In this document: positions 16,419-25,340 of the stretch, one piece after another
How positions within the stretch are numbered: position 1 is the first letter of the stretch
How the letters are laid out: every line of letters begins with the position of its first letter
Source: DATJGF01 sp035495315
Lineage (GTDB): Bacteria; Verrucomicrobiota; Verrucomicrobiia; Limisphaerales; UBA8199
Assembly (NCBI GenBank): GCA_035495315.1
Contig: DATJGF010000009.1
Location: 1-43,135, forward strand
Length of the DNA stretch: 43,135 bases
Reading direction: 5' to 3'
Notes under the pieces: generated by a model
Told to the model about the DNA's origin: nothing
Seen by the model: the letters and a program-made list of their open reading frames with translations, nothing else
The model's database searches: none
Made by a program: the position numbers and the translations under genes

Positions 16419-18416
16419 TCAACGCACCGCCCGCTCGCTATCTTCGTTGTCTTTTGGCTCCGCGCTTTCGCTTTCCGGCGTCGGCAGCTCCACCCAAAAT
16501 TTGCTCCCCTTCCCAACCTCCGATTCCACACCCAGCTCGCCCCCCATCCGTTGCACCGCCTTTTTGACAATGGCCAGCCCCATTCCAGTCCCGGGATATG
16601 TCTTGGCGCTGTGCAATCGCTGGAACATCCCGAACAGCTTCTCCATATCCTGCGGTTCAATCCCAATCCCGTTGTCCTCCACCCACAACCGCACCCGGCC
16701 CTCGCGCGCCTCGCTCCACACCTTGATCGACGGCTGCGACCCTGCCGCAACGAACTTCAACGCGTTGGTCAGCAGATTCAACACAACCAGTTGCAGCGAT
16801 GACGCATGGGCCCTCACTTGCTCGGCCCCCAGCCCGGTTTGATCCACCAAACCCTTCTTTTCAACAATCTCCATCGCAATGTCCGTCAGGGCCAACTTCA
16901 CGATGTCCGGCAAAAACACGTTGCTCAGCGGCATCTCCTCGCGGCTCACCCGCGCATGCGCCAACAGGTCCGAAATCAGCAGCCCCTGCCGTTCCGCCGC
17001 GTTTGCGATATGCTCCGCCATCATTTTGCCCTCTTCCCCCAGTTTGTCCCCAAAATCCTCGATCAACACCTTGGAAAAACCCAACTGCGTCCGCAGCGGC
17101 GACCGCAAATCATGCGCGATGGTGTAACAGAAGGCGTTCAGTTCCTCCGTCGTCTCCTGCAGCGATCGCGTCCTCTCGATCACGCGTTGCTCCAGCGTCG
17201 TATTGGCCTCCACCAGCGCGTCCCTGGCCTCACGCAGCGCTTCCTCGCTGCGTTTGCGCTCCGTAATATCGATGTTCGATTCCAGGATCTCCGCCCCTTC
17301 CTCGCCTCGCCCCGCCATCTGCTGCCACCGGCTCTCCACATACACCCGGCTCCCGCTCTTCGTCAGGTGCGTCAATTCACCCGCCCACTTCCCCGTTTGC
17401 CGCAACGACTCCAGCACCTCCGTTTCCGGAACCGCCAAGCGCGTCTGCAACAATTCGTTCGCGTTCGCTCCCACCGCCTCCTTCGCCGTCCACCCATACA
17501 GACTCTCCGCCCCCCGGCTCCAATACGTGATCGTCCCCCCCTTCAGCCGTTTCACAAAAATCGCGTCCGGGCTCAGGTCCAGCAGCGCCGCCTGCCGCCG
17601 CAACGACGCCTCATGCCGCTTTCGCTCCGTGATATCTCGCAACACCGACACCCTGAAATGCTGCCCCTCCGAACTGCGCACCGGACGCCCATTCGCCTCA
17701 ACCGTTCGCCGCTCCCCGTTCTTGCAGATCAGCTCCACTTCATACGTTGCCTCACGGTTCTCCCGCACGTTCCGCAACACCTCCTCCCGATGCGTCGGCG
17801 ACAGGAACTGCCCCACCGGCTTGCCGATCAACTCATCTCGCGTGTATCCCACAATCGCCGTCACCTGGTCGTTGCAATCCTGGATCACACCGTTCTGACT
17901 GAACACCACCCCTTCAAATGTCGCTTCCGCCAACGTTTGAAACCGCTGCTCGCTCACCTGCAATTCGGTCGCCTGCCGCCTCAATTCGCGTGTGTTGCCT
18001 CGCTCGCGCTTGAGTCCCCGCTGCGCGCGGTGTTGAAAAAAGAGCACCACCACGCACGACACCGAGTACGTCAACGCGTCGACCCACTCAGTCGAAAATG
18101 CCGCCATCAGCGAATGCCGCGGCGGCACAAAAAACCACGTCCCCAGCAGCAGCCCGCAAATGATGGCAAACAAACCGGCGCTGCTTCCCGCGACGCATAT
18201 CGTGATGATCGCCGCCAGGTAAAACGTGAAATACGCCCGATGATCTCCCCACATCGGATCCAGCGCCAGTCGCAACACCAGCGCCAGCCCAATTGTGCCT
18301 ACGGCTACAGCGTAATCCAGGCAGACAGCCCACCCGATCGCTGGCACCCCGGCGCGATCGGTTCGCTCGCTTCCTTGCCCTTTTGTTAATGATGAAACTT
18401 GAGACACGTGACTCAA
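16419..18416 (-). CDS. Membrane PAS-PAS sensor histidine kinase (orphan)
   Basis: A 665-residue sensor kinase. Residues about 28-130 form a four-helix membrane domain like the KdpD-type DUF4118 sensor region. Two PAS domains follow (about 152-268 and 270-388, each ending in DITERKR), then a coiled coil (390-425), a HisKA dimerisation domain with the phospho-acceptor His435 in YTIAHDLRSPLR, and a HATPase domain with N box NLLTNALKF (547-555), G1 DNGIGI (581-586) and G2 GTGMGLAI. The arrangement resembles phytochrome-like or light/redox-sensing kinases, but no GAF or PHY domain is present. No response regulator gene is adjacent. No ATG is available near the N-terminus; the start is probably the TTG at 18416 or GTG at 18407. 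Confidence 0.9.
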   Translation of the reverse strand: MSHVSQVSSLTKGQGSERTDRAGVPAIGWAVCLDYAVAVGTIGLALVLRLALDPMWGDHRAYFTFYLAAIITICVAGSSAGLFAIICGLLLGTWFFVPPRHSLMAAFSTEWVDALTYSVSCVVVLFFQHRAQRGLKRERGNTRELRRQATELQVSEQRFQTLAEATFEGVVFSQNGVIQDCNDQVTAIVGYTRDELIGKPVGQFLSPTHREEVLRNVRENREATYEVELICKNGERRTVEANGRPVRSSEGQHFRVSVLRDITERKRHEASLRRQAALLDLSPDAIFVKRLKGGTITYWSRGAESLYGWTAKEAVGANANELLQTRLAVPETEVLESLRQTGKWAGELTHLTKSGSRVYVESRWQQMAGRGEEGAEILESNIDITERKRSEEALREARDALVEANTTLEQRVIERTRSLQETTEELNAFCYTIAHDLRSPLRTQLGFSKVLIEDFGDKLGEEGKMMAEHIANAAERQGLLISDLLAHARVSREEMPLSNVFLPDIVKLALTDIAMEIVEKKGLVDQTGLGAEQVRAHASSLQLVVLNLLTNALKFVAAGSQPSIKVWSEAREGRVRLWVEDNGIGIEPQDMEKLFGMFQRLHSAKTYPGTGMGLAIVKKAVQRMGGELGVESEVGKGSKFWVELPTPESESAEPKDNEDSERAVR

Positions 18417-18739
18417 AAATTATGACGCGGTTCAACCCGCTTCCTCAAGTAAGATTGCCGTCTGCCCGGCGCAGGCTAGTTAGGTGCCTAATATGTATTA
18501 CCTCTACCCCCACCCGTCAAAGAGAAATCCCGGCCGCCGGCGGCATCACCGCGGCGGAAAGAAGACTGCGACCCAAGTGCCTCGCCCTTTCCTGACGCGC
18601 ACTGAGAACCATGAACCTGCCGATATTTAGCTCGTCCTCGGCCTCCTCCTCGTCCTTCCTGGATTTTTCGGGGACAATGACGAGGACGAGGATGAGAACC
18701 ACGCAGGCGAGGCGTAGCCGATACGACCTGCGATTCCCA
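18417..18739. other. Intergenic region with imperfect GA/CT palindrome
   Basis: No gene is supported here. At 18643-18697 a pyrimidine-rich arm (CTCCTCCTCGTCC) faces a purine-rich arm (GACGAGGACGAGGATGAG) across about 25 nt, forming an imperfect palindrome in trinucleotide-repeat-like sequence. It lies between the 5' end of the kinase gene and the 3' end of the SDR gene; it could fold in transcripts but lacks the U-run of an intrinsic terminator. Confidence 0.45.
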
Positions 18740-19636
18740 TTAGAACGGCGTCTTGCCGCCCGTCGCCGCATAAACCTCCCCCGTCACATACGAGGCCTCT
18801 TGCGACGCCAGGAACACAAACAGTGGCGCCAATTCCACCGGTTGCGCGGGCCGTTCAAAGACGGTGTTCGACCCGAAGCTCTTGACGTGCTCCTTACTCA
18901 TCGTCGAAGGAATCAGCGGCGTCCAGACTGGGCCGGGCGCGACCGCGTTGACCCGAATCCCTTTTTCCAGGACGCGTTTGGCCAGCCCCTTGGTGAAGTT
19001 CGCGATCGCCGCTTTCGTCGCCGCGTACGGCAGCAACGACGGGTTGGGCTGATACGCTTGAATCGACGATGTATTGATAATAGCGCTGCCCGGCTTCATC
19101 TGCGGGATTGCCGCTTTGCACAAGTAAAACATCGAATAAATATTCGTCCGAAAAGTGCGATCCAGTTCCTCTTCGGTGATCTCCTCCAGCTCGTCGAACG
19201 TCATCTGGTAAGCCGCATTATTGACCAGGATATCCAGCCGGCCATGTTCGGCGACGACTCGCTCAACCAGCTCCCGGCAGTAACCCTCGCTTTGGATATC
19301 CCCAGCGAACGTCAGGCCCTTTTGCCCCGTTTCCTCCACCCATCGCTTCGTTTCCAGCGCGTCCCCTTCCTCCTCTTGCAAGTGCGTGATCACTACGTCC
19401 GCCCCTTCGCGCGCAAACGCGATCGCCACCGCGCGCCCAATCCCGCTGTCCCCACCCGTAATCAGCGCCACCTTGCCCAGCAGCCTCGCCCGGCCCTGGT
19501 AGGTCTGCTCGCCATGGTCCGGCCCCAATGCCATCTTTTTTTCGCGCCCCGGAAAATCCTGGGAGGGTTCTTCGAACGGCGGCTTGGAATACAGTTCCTT
19601 GGGGTTCTGTCCCTTTTTCCAATCGGTGCGAGCCAT
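18740..19636 (-). CDS. SDR family oxidoreductase (stress-protein 39 type)
   Basis: A classical short-chain dehydrogenase of 298 residues. The NAD(P)-binding motif is TGGDSGIG (residues 60-67), NNAAY follows, and the catalytic Ser and YxxxK lie in INTSSIQAY and YAATKAAI. The N-terminal extension of about 50 residues (ending DHGEQTYQGRARLLGKVALI) is typical of the YhdF/YdaD/general stress protein 39 subgroup, whose substrates are unknown. The ATG at 19636 has a strong SD (GGAGG, 8 nt upstream), which decides the start against longer in-frame options. It stands alone. Confidence 0.9.
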   Translation of the reverse strand: MARTDWKKGQNPKELYSKPPFEEPSQDFPGREKKMALGPDHGEQTYQGRARLLGKVALITGGDSGIGRAVAIAFAREGADVVITHLQEEEGDALETKRWVEETGQKGLTFAGDIQSEGYCRELVERVVAEHGRLDILVNNAAYQMTFDELEEITEEELDRTFRTNIYSMFYLCKAAIPQMKPGSAIINTSSIQAYQPNPSLLPYAATKAAIANFTKGLAKRVLEKGIRVNAVAPGPVWTPLIPSTMSKEHVKSFGSNTVFERPAQPVELAPLFVFLASQEASYVTGEVYAATGGKTPF

Positions 19637-19790
19637 AAAATATCCTCCTTGTTGACTATAAGGTGTTAACGCCTCCTCCAAACATGCGCTCGCCAATCCC
19701 CCGATTCTATGGGCAAAACTCCGCCTTTACACAGGCCTCAGCCATCCTGATCCATCCTCCCAAGGCTGCAAGATGAATGGCGACGATATT

Positions 19791-20672
19791 TTACTTCGGC
19801 AACTTGTAGCGCGATTCGTACAGTCCATCTGCCAGTTTGATGGTTTCGCGCAGCAACTGTTCGATCTGTCCAACCGCCGCGACCAATGCCGAACCGGACG
19901 TCCCCAGCTTCGACAGCGTTTCCTGCACGCGAGCACTGAACTCTTTCGGGGCGCGCTCAAACTCCGCCACCTCGGCGAGGACCGTCTTGTCGTTGATCGG
20001 GTACTTGCGATTCAACGCGAACAGAGCCAGCACCAGCTCGTTCACCGCGCGAGCCAGGCAAGCAGCGGTCCCGTAAGTGTCGCAACGCGCCGCAACTTTC
20101 GGTGCGAATGCCGTGAGCGTGAATTCAGCCATGAAAAGATAGTCCTGGATAACCGTGCGTCGGAGCGCCTCGGGGTAGCCTGCCACTCGCCGTTTCAGTT
20201 TCTCAAGGTGCGCCTCCGGATCGAACAGCGGCATACAAACCTGGATCTCGCCAAGATATATCCCGCTGAAAAATCCGAACGGCGGTTGCTGCAAGTAGTG
20301 GACCTCGTATCGGCCGGCCTCCGCGTCGGAAATCACCCGCTCGACCTGTTCGAGGTTGCGATAGATAAAATCAACCCGTTGACCACCGATCGTCAGCCAC
20401 GCCCCACCGTTCACCCACGGTCCCCATTCGTAGAAACCAGCCACGACTGGCCTAGCCGTATCGTTGACTTCCTTGGCGAGCTCGCGAAGCGACTCCATCG
20501 AAAACGGCGCGCTTTCCGAGTAGAAAATGCCGACATCGATGTCCGATCCCGCCTGGGCCCGCCCGCGCGCATACGAGCCCCCGAGCACAACCGCCTTCAC
20601 ACCCGGCAGCCCGCTGAGCCGCTTCGCAAGCGACTCCACCAGCTCCTTCTGTTCACTCGAAAGTTGTTTCAC
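19791..20672 (-). CDS. Pol-beta type nucleotidyltransferase domain protein
   Basis: A protein of about 293 residues with the nucleotidyltransferase motif VLGGSYARGRAQAGSDIDVG (GS-x10-DxD) near residues 22-41, followed by a helical region with TYGTAACLARAVNELVLALF. Such proteins transfer a nucleotide to a small molecule or protein; the substrate here is unknown, and aminoglycoside-type or DUF4037-like proteins are relatives. The GTG at 20672 matches the usual family N-terminus and has GGAGG 13 nt upstream; ATG at 20726 and a longer start at 20789 are alternatives. Confidence 0.75.
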   Translation of the reverse strand: MKQLSSEQKELVESLAKRLSGLPGVKAVVLGGSYARGRAQAGSDIDVGIFYSESAPFSMESLRELAKEVNDTARPVVAGFYEWGPWVNGGAWLTIGGQRVDFIYRNLEQVERVISDAEAGRYEVHYLQQPPFGFFSGIYLGEIQVCMPLFDPEAHLEKLKRRVAGYPEALRRTVIQDYLFMAEFTLTAFAPKVAARCDTYGTAACLARAVNELVLALFALNRKYPINDKTVLAEVAEFERAPKEFSARVQETLSKLGTSGSALVAAVGQIEQLLRETIKLADGLYESRYKLPK

Positions 20673-20790
20673 TGGGATTCTTATGCCTCCGCATTGTAAT
20701 CTGTCTTGCTGCCTTGAGCCCAACATAAATAGAGCCGAAATCACGTGCGATTCGTTGACCGTAGCCCGACGTTCTCGCCTGCCTTTCATT

Positions 20791-20871
20791 GTAGGAGACG
20801 ACGTAAGGAGACTCTGATTATGTGCCCGAATCCGTCATTCCTTCTCGGCGTCTGCTTACGTCGTCTCCTAC
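20791..20871. repeat. 81-bp element with 17-bp perfect inverted repeats
   Basis: GTAGGAGACGACGTAAG (20791-20807) is perfectly inverted at 20855-20871, 47 nt apart. A 20-nt stretch of this arm (reverse complement of 20791-20810) recurs with 17/20 identity inside uvrA at 42648-42667. It lies in the same intergenic space as the MITE-like element at 20906. Confidence 0.8.
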
Positions 20872-20905
20872 AGGCCGATCGAAATCACGCTACCGGTTCA
20901 ATGAC

Positions 20906-21052
20906 GGGTGCGATTAAAAGTGGGCGGGGGCGACAAAACCCTTTGAAAGGGTTCGATCCACCGAGGACCTGGTACACCTCCATAAATGGAGGTGTTAATG
21001 AGATGAAGCAACGGGGAGCAAAGCGCATTCGCATCCACTTTTAATCGTGCCC
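20906..21052. mobile_element. 147-bp MITE-like element with TIRs and 9-bp target duplication
   Basis: Terminal inverted repeats of 18 bp (20906-20923 and 21035-21052; 16 of 18 positions match) bound a 147-bp unit with no coding capacity. The 9-mer TTCAATGAC lies directly outside both ends (20897-20905 and 21053-21061), as a target site duplication would. The interior holds two perfect hairpins (20937-20953 and 20975-20994) that match one half of elements A and B. The transposase that moved it is not in the unit. Confidence 0.75.
20937..21003 (+). repeat. Half-unit of the paired-hairpin repeat (element C)
   Basis: Inner hairpin AACCCTTT-G-AAAGGGTT (20937-20953), 21-nt spacer, outer hairpin CACCTCCAT-AA-ATGGAGGTG (20975-20994), then TTAATGAGA (20995-21003). 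Order, spacing and the 3' word match the right half of elements A and B, while the stem sequences differ with both arms changed together. Confidence 0.75.
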
Positions 21053-21146
21053 TTCAATGACACCCGCCGAATCCTGTGGCTTGCTGTGGCCGACGCTCTG
21101 CGCCATAGTTGGCCCCACGCGGGCTCCCAATACAAGCTCGCATCGA

Positions 21147-21530
21147 ATGGCTGATACCGAACAAACTTCACCTGGACTTTTGAAGTCGCTTCGCAATGTC
21201 GCGGTGCACCTGGTGGCGAGCTGCCGGACGCGCGCGGAGTTGTTTGCCGTCGAATTCCAGGAAGAGCGTTATCGGCTGATCGAGCTCTTGCTGATGGCTG
21301 GCGCGGCGTTGATGCTGGGAAGCCTGGCTTTGTTGCTGCTCTCCTTTACCCTGATTCTTCTATTCCCCGTCGGACAGCGGATCTATGTTGCACTGGCCTT
21401 GGTATTGTTTTATGGTGCCGCCGCAATTCTGCTGGTGATGCGGGTTAAGCGCCGCCTCCAAGACGAAGCCTTTTCCGAAACCGTCAATCAGTTAAAGAAA
21501 GACTGGGAGTGCCTGACCCCACCAGAGTAA
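21147..21530 (+). CDS. YqjE-like holin-X (holin superfamily III) membrane protein
   Basis: A 127-residue inner-membrane protein with two hydrophobic helices (about residues 50-75 and 82-104) joined by a short turn, an N-terminal amphipathic part (LKSLRNVAVHLVASCRTRAELFAVEFQEE) and a charged C-terminal tail. The LxSLRxL...RxELFAxE pattern is that of the Actinobacterial Holin-X/YqjE family, which despite its name is a chromosomal protein of unclear, stress-related role. The ATG at 21147 is chosen because upstream in-frame sequence lacks the pattern. The 3' end overlaps the next gene by 22 bp. Confidence 0.8.
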   Translation: MADTEQTSPGLLKSLRNVAVHLVASCRTRAELFAVEFQEERYRLIELLLMAGAALMLGSLALLLLSFTLILLFPVGQRIYVALALVLFYGAAAILLVMRVKRRLQDEAFSETVNQLKKDWECLTPPE

Positions 21531-21832
21531 CAGATTTAGCGACACGGAAACGCCTGCTGGTCGCCGAATGTGAGGCGCATCGGGCGGAACTGAAGCAGGA
21601 GTTCGCCGAATTGGAATCCGCCGCTGCGGCGAGCCTCGCGCCCTTGCGCTCGGTGTTTTCTGTTTCGAGTCTGGCGCTCACGGTGGCGCCCGTTGCCGGG
21701 TTCTTTTTAGGCCGAGGCAAGCGCGGAATCGGCGGTTGGTTTAAAGCCGCCTTGATTGGCTGGCAAGCATTCAAACGGCTTCAGCCATTCTGGGCCCGTT
21801 TTCGCCGGCGCCGCACCGACAACCCTGAATGA
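21509..21832 (+). CDS. Small YqjK-like membrane-associated protein
   Basis: 107 residues from a GTG within the 3' end of the YqjE-like gene. The first half is a charged amphipathic helix (RKRLLVAECEAHRAELKQEF), then a short hydrophobic helix with a Gly-rich turn (VAPVAGFFLGRGKRGIGG) and a basic C-terminus. Small proteins of this kind accompany YqjE-type genes, forming a pair or trio. The gene is convergent with the following minus-strand gene, 24 bp away. Confidence 0.65.
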   Translation: MPDPTRVTDLATRKRLLVAECEAHRAELKQEFAELESAAAASLAPLRSVFSVSSLALTVAPVAGFFLGRGKRGIGGWFKAALIGWQAFKRLQPFWARFRRRRTDNPE

Positions 21833-21856
21833 GACAACCTCTTTCCGAATCCTGAT

Positions 21857-22705
21857 TTATTTGCCTAACCGCCGCAGCTTCGCCAACGCCGTGCGCGGCA
21901 CATCAAATCCGTTGCCATCCGATCCACCCATTTCGACGATATACCACTTAGTACCGCAGCTGGTTTCGCACAGATCAAACACCTCCTTGTAATAGTCGCT
22001 GTCGAAGGTCTTGGCCTCATGTTCCTTGATATGAATGGAACGCGTGCGACCCGGGAATTCCTTGAGCATCGCGATCGGATCGCCGTTGCCCGCCAGGCAA
22101 TTGCCGACATCCATTTGCATATTGATTTGCGGACCGAGCCGGCTGAACAACAACTCCCACGCGAACATTCCGTGCACCTTCGCAAAGTCGAACGGGTGCG
22201 CATGATAACCGACCTGCATTTGATGCGGCTGGCATTTTTCTGAAACCTCCGTCAGAAACGCCGCGAGCTGGATAATGCCCTCATGAGAATGCATTTTTTC
22301 TTCGGCCGCCGCGACATTCAGGTATTGGCTGCCGAGTACGCGGTTGGTCTCGATGGTGCGCTCCAGATTTTGCGCCTCCAGCGCTTTGAGTTGAAGATGC
22401 ATGCCGCAACAACGCAGCCCGCTTTGATCCAGCAGCTTTCGCAGCTCCACCGCCGTGAATTTCTGGTAAACATTAGGCGTGCCGCCGTAACCCCAGAACT
22501 CAACGCCGTCGTAGCCCAGCTGGCCCAGCGTCTTGAGGGTGTTCGGCACGTCCCGGGAGAATTCACCACGGACAGTGTAAAGTTGAAAGCCAATCGGGAG
22601 GGTATTGACCCGGCCAGCCGCCGAGGGAGCGGTTTGGTTTAAGCTCATAGCAGTGATCGCAAAGCCCAAACTCGAGCGGATGAAGTCGCGGCGCGTAAGT
22701 TGCAT
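21857..22705 (-). CDS. Tat-exported sugar phosphate isomerase/epimerase-like TIM barrel
   Basis: A 282-residue protein. The N-terminus MQLTRRDFIRSSLGFA is a twin-arginine signal. The body is an AP-endonuclease-2/xylose-isomerase-like TIM barrel: IGFQLYTVRGEF, GYDGVEFWGYGG, CGMHLQLKALEA, VGYHAHPFDF, MQMDVGNCLAGNGDP and IHIKEH, with acidic and His residues placed to bind a metal. Such secreted barrels are common in PVC bacteria and Bacteroidetes near sugar catabolism genes; the exact reaction is unknown. The ATG at 22705 puts the Tat motif at the N-terminus. Confidence 0.85.
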   Translation of the reverse strand: MQLTRRDFIRSSLGFAITAMSLNQTAPSAAGRVNTLPIGFQLYTVRGEFSRDVPNTLKTLGQLGYDGVEFWGYGGTPNVYQKFTAVELRKLLDQSGLRCCGMHLQLKALEAQNLERTIETNRVLGSQYLNVAAAEEKMHSHEGIIQLAAFLTEVSEKCQPHQMQVGYHAHPFDFAKVHGMFAWELLFSRLGPQINMQMDVGNCLAGNGDPIAMLKEFPGRTRSIHIKEHEAKTFDSDYYKEVFDLCETSCGTKWYIVEMGGSDGNGFDVPRTALAKLRRLGK

Positions 22706-22940
22706 AGGGTTTCCGAGTAAAGCGGGCTTCGGCACATAGCGTCGACTGAGGCCAGAGACTAAGCACGACTCGTCGATGGCGCAATGCGGAATCCTTTAAC
22801 GCGCTTGAGCAATTTGATTCTGAATTTGTGAACTTGTTCGCTGGCTTCAATTTCCAAGTCGCCTCCCATTTCCTTCTCTTTCTACGCTGCCATATGCATT
22901 TGCTTCGCAAGCGATGTTTTGGCTAGGATCACGTATTGCC

Positions 22941-24047
22941 ATGAAACAATCGCATCCCGCATTTCTTTTGGCTTTCTTGGTTTCCTGGATCAGCCCCGCA
23001 GCAAACCTGGCTGCGATCGAGCACCGACTCCTCTACGTCGCCGAACCGGGGATCCGCGATTATCTCGAGTATGGCGGCCACGGACTGCTGCTTTTCGATA
23101 TCGATCAGGGTCACAAATTTGTGCGGCGCATCGCGACCCCCGGCGTTGATGACCACGGCAAGCCGCTCAATGTCAAAGGCGTTTGTGCCAACGCGAAGTC
23201 CGGACGAATTTATCTCAGCACGACTCGAAGCTTGAGTTGCCTGGATCTCCTCACCGATAAGCTGCTCTGGGAAAGATCTTACGAAGGCGGTTGCGACCGC
23301 ATGTCCATGTCGCCCGATGGCAAGACGATTTATCTACCGTCGTTGGAGGGGGATCATTGGCACGTGATCAATGCGACGACGGGCGAGGTGCTGGATAAGA
23401 TTGTGCCCAAATCCGGCGCGCACAACACGATCTATGGATTGGACGGCCAACGCGTCTACCTCGCCGGGCTGAAATCGCCGATCCTCACAGTAATGAACAC
23501 CCAAACCCGTACTGTGACCCAAACTGTCGGCCCCTTCGGCAACGTCATTCGGCCATTCACAGTGAATGGCGCCCAAACTCTTTGCTTCGTTAATGTGAAC
23601 GGGTTACTGGGCTTTGAAATTGGTGATTTGAAAACCGGCAAAGTGTTGCACCGGGTTGAAATACCCGGCAGCAAGCCGGGCAGTGAAAAACGCCATGGCT
23701 GTCCCAGTCACGGCATTGGTTTGACGCCAGATGAAAAAGAGTTATGGCTAACCGACGCGGCGAATAGTCAGCTTCACATCTTTGATGCGGGCGCGATGCC
23801 TCCCAAGGAAATTGGCGCGATTCGCCTTCGGGATCAGCCCGGCTGGATCACTTTCAGCATCGATGGCAAGTATGCGTACCCCTCGACCGGTGATGTAATC
23901 GATGTGTCGAATCGGAAGATCATAGCCGGTCTGAAGGACGAAGAAGGCCGCGAGGTTCAAAGCGAGAAGCTGCTGGAGGTCGACTTTAATGGCTCGACTC
24001 CGATTCGCACGGGCGATCAGTTCGGTCTGGGGCGTAAGCTGCATTGA
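22941..24047 (+). CDS. Secreted YncE-like beta-propeller protein
   Basis: A 368-residue protein with a signal peptide (HPAFLLAFLVSWISPAANLA) and repeated blades of the form GKTIYLPSLEGDHWHVINATTGEVL, GQRVYLAGLKSPILTVMNTQT and EKELWLTDAANSQLHIFD. This is the YVTN/cytochrome-d1-like seven-blade fold used for binding or scaffolding; no haem or PQQ ligand motif is evident. The ATG at 22941 is chosen over a start at 22914 because it gives a compact signal peptide. The MFS gene starts 9 bp downstream, so they may be co-transcribed. Confidence 0.78.
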   Translation: MKQSHPAFLLAFLVSWISPAANLAAIEHRLLYVAEPGIRDYLEYGGHGLLLFDIDQGHKFVRRIATPGVDDHGKPLNVKGVCANAKSGRIYLSTTRSLSCLDLLTDKLLWERSYEGGCDRMSMSPDGKTIYLPSLEGDHWHVINATTGEVLDKIVPKSGAHNTIYGLDGQRVYLAGLKSPILTVMNTQTRTVTQTVGPFGNVIRPFTVNGAQTLCFVNVNGLLGFEIGDLKTGKVLHRVEIPGSKPGSEKRHGCPSHGIGLTPDEKELWLTDAANSQLHIFDAGAMPPKEIGAIRLRDQPGWITFSIDGKYAYPSTGDVIDVSNRKIIAGLKDEEGREVQSEKLLEVDFNGSTPIRTGDQFGLGRKLH

Positions 24048-24056
24048 TCCGAGACG

Positions 24057-25340
24057 ATGAGGTTTCAATTCAAGGGGCTGTGGCTTCATGCGGACTTCGT
24101 GCGCCTGTGGTCCGGGCAGACCATTTCGGTGTTTGGGTCGATGGTGGGGATCACAGCGGTGACGTTCACCGCGGTTCTGGTCTTGCACGCCACTTCGTTC
24201 CAGATGGGCTTGCTCAACTGCATGCGGATTGCGCCCGGTTTTCTCACCAGCCTGTTTGCCGGTGTTTGGGTCGATCGGCTACGCCGGCGGCCTTTGCTGA
24301 TTGGGGCTGACCTGGGTCGCGCATTGGTCCTGAGCCTGATTCCGTTGGCGGCATTCGCAGGGGTTCTTCGCTTGTGGCAAGTCTATCTGGTTACGGTCGT
24401 AGTGAGCATCTTCACGATTGTTTTTGATGTCGCTTACCAGTCTTACTTGCCCGGATTGATCGCGAAGCAGGATCTGCTGGAGGGCAATAGCAAGCTCTCG
24501 GCCAGCGCTGCGGTGGCCGAGTTCGGCGGTTTTAGTATTGCCGGTTGGCTTGTCCAGGCTCTCACGGCACCCGTCGCGGTGCTGGTTGATGCTGCGTCGT
24601 TCGCTGTGTCGGCTTTTTCGATCGCCTTAATTCGGGCGCCGGAAACCCCGGTTGAAGCCACAGCAAAGGCAGATATGCGCCGCGAAATGGCAGACGGAGT
24701 TAGAGAGATTTGGCGGCAACCATTATTACGCGCCAGCGCACTGGTGCTTCTTATTCACGGTGTGGCGTGCGGTATTTTCGGCGCGCTAATGGTCCTGTAT
24801 ATGAGCCGCGACCTGGGGTTCAGGCCCGGGATCCTGGCGACGATTTGGGCCGTAGGTGGCGTCAGTTCCTTTTTGGGAGCAGCCTTTCTCCCGGGGGTCG
24901 CGAAACGATTGGGTGCTGGACCAGCGATGTCCTTGGGTTTGGGCGTTTTTTCGCTATTGACGTTTTGTGTCCCTTTGGCCAGCGGGGCCACGTTGCTTTC
25001 CGGGCTGCTACTCACCGCTCAACAACTGGGGGATGGCTTTTGCGTTATGCATAATGTCCTCCAGGTGAATTTACGCCAGGGTATCGCCTCTGAGCACGCG
25101 CTTGGCCGTGTCAATGCCGCGGCACAATTCGTTTTCCTGGGGGCGACGCTCGTCGGCTCTTTGTTGGGAGGTGAACTCGGCGAGTTGTTCGGCGTGCGTT
25201 TGGCGCTATTTACAGGTGCCGGTATTTCCGTGGCAGCGGCCCTCGTATTAGCAACGTCGTCATTGAGAATGTATAAAGGCGACCCGCAACTGCTGTCACC
25301 GGCAGGTGCACTCGCTGACCAGGTTGCGAGCAAACAATGA
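24057..25340 (+). CDS. MFS transporter (EntS/MFS_3-like exporter)
   Basis: A 427-residue twelve-helix major facilitator. The opening FVRLWSGQTISVFGSMVG and the loop 2-3 motif GVWVDRLRRRPLLIGADLGRAL (about residues 64-85) are characteristic of the MFS_3 group that includes the enterobactin exporter EntS and macrolide-type efflux proteins. The substrate is unknown. Its stop overlaps the start of the methyltransferase (ATGA), so the two are translationally coupled and may act together, for example in modification and export of a small molecule. Confidence 0.88.
   Translation: MRFQFKGLWLHADFVRLWSGQTISVFGSMVGITAVTFTAVLVLHATSFQMGLLNCMRIAPGFLTSLFAGVWVDRLRRRPLLIGADLGRALVLSLIPLAAFAGVLRLWQVYLVTVVVSIFTIVFDVAYQSYLPGLIAKQDLLEGNSKLSASAAVAEFGGFSIAGWLVQALTAPVAVLVDAASFAVSAFSIALIRAPETPVEATAKADMRREMADGVREIWRQPLLRASALVLLIHGVACGIFGALMVLYMSRDLGFRPGILATIWAVGGVSSFLGAAFLPGVAKRLGAGPAMSLGLGVFSLLTFCVPLASGATLLSGLLLTAQQLGDGFCVMHNVLQVNLRQGIASEHALGRVNAAAQFVFLGATLVGSLLGGELGELFGVRLALFTGAGISVAAALVLATSSLRMYKGDPQLLSPAGALADQVASKQ

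Noticed and set aside
16806..18389. Plus-strand 527-codon open frame antisense to the histidine kinase
   Set aside because: Composition is Arg/Pro/His/Leu-rich with no domain; it is a codon-bias shadow of the kinase gene, which shows all expected motifs.
21147..21832. Prophage lysis cassette
   Set aside because: The holin-X/YqjE family is chromosomal, and no endolysin, spanin or other phage genes are nearby.
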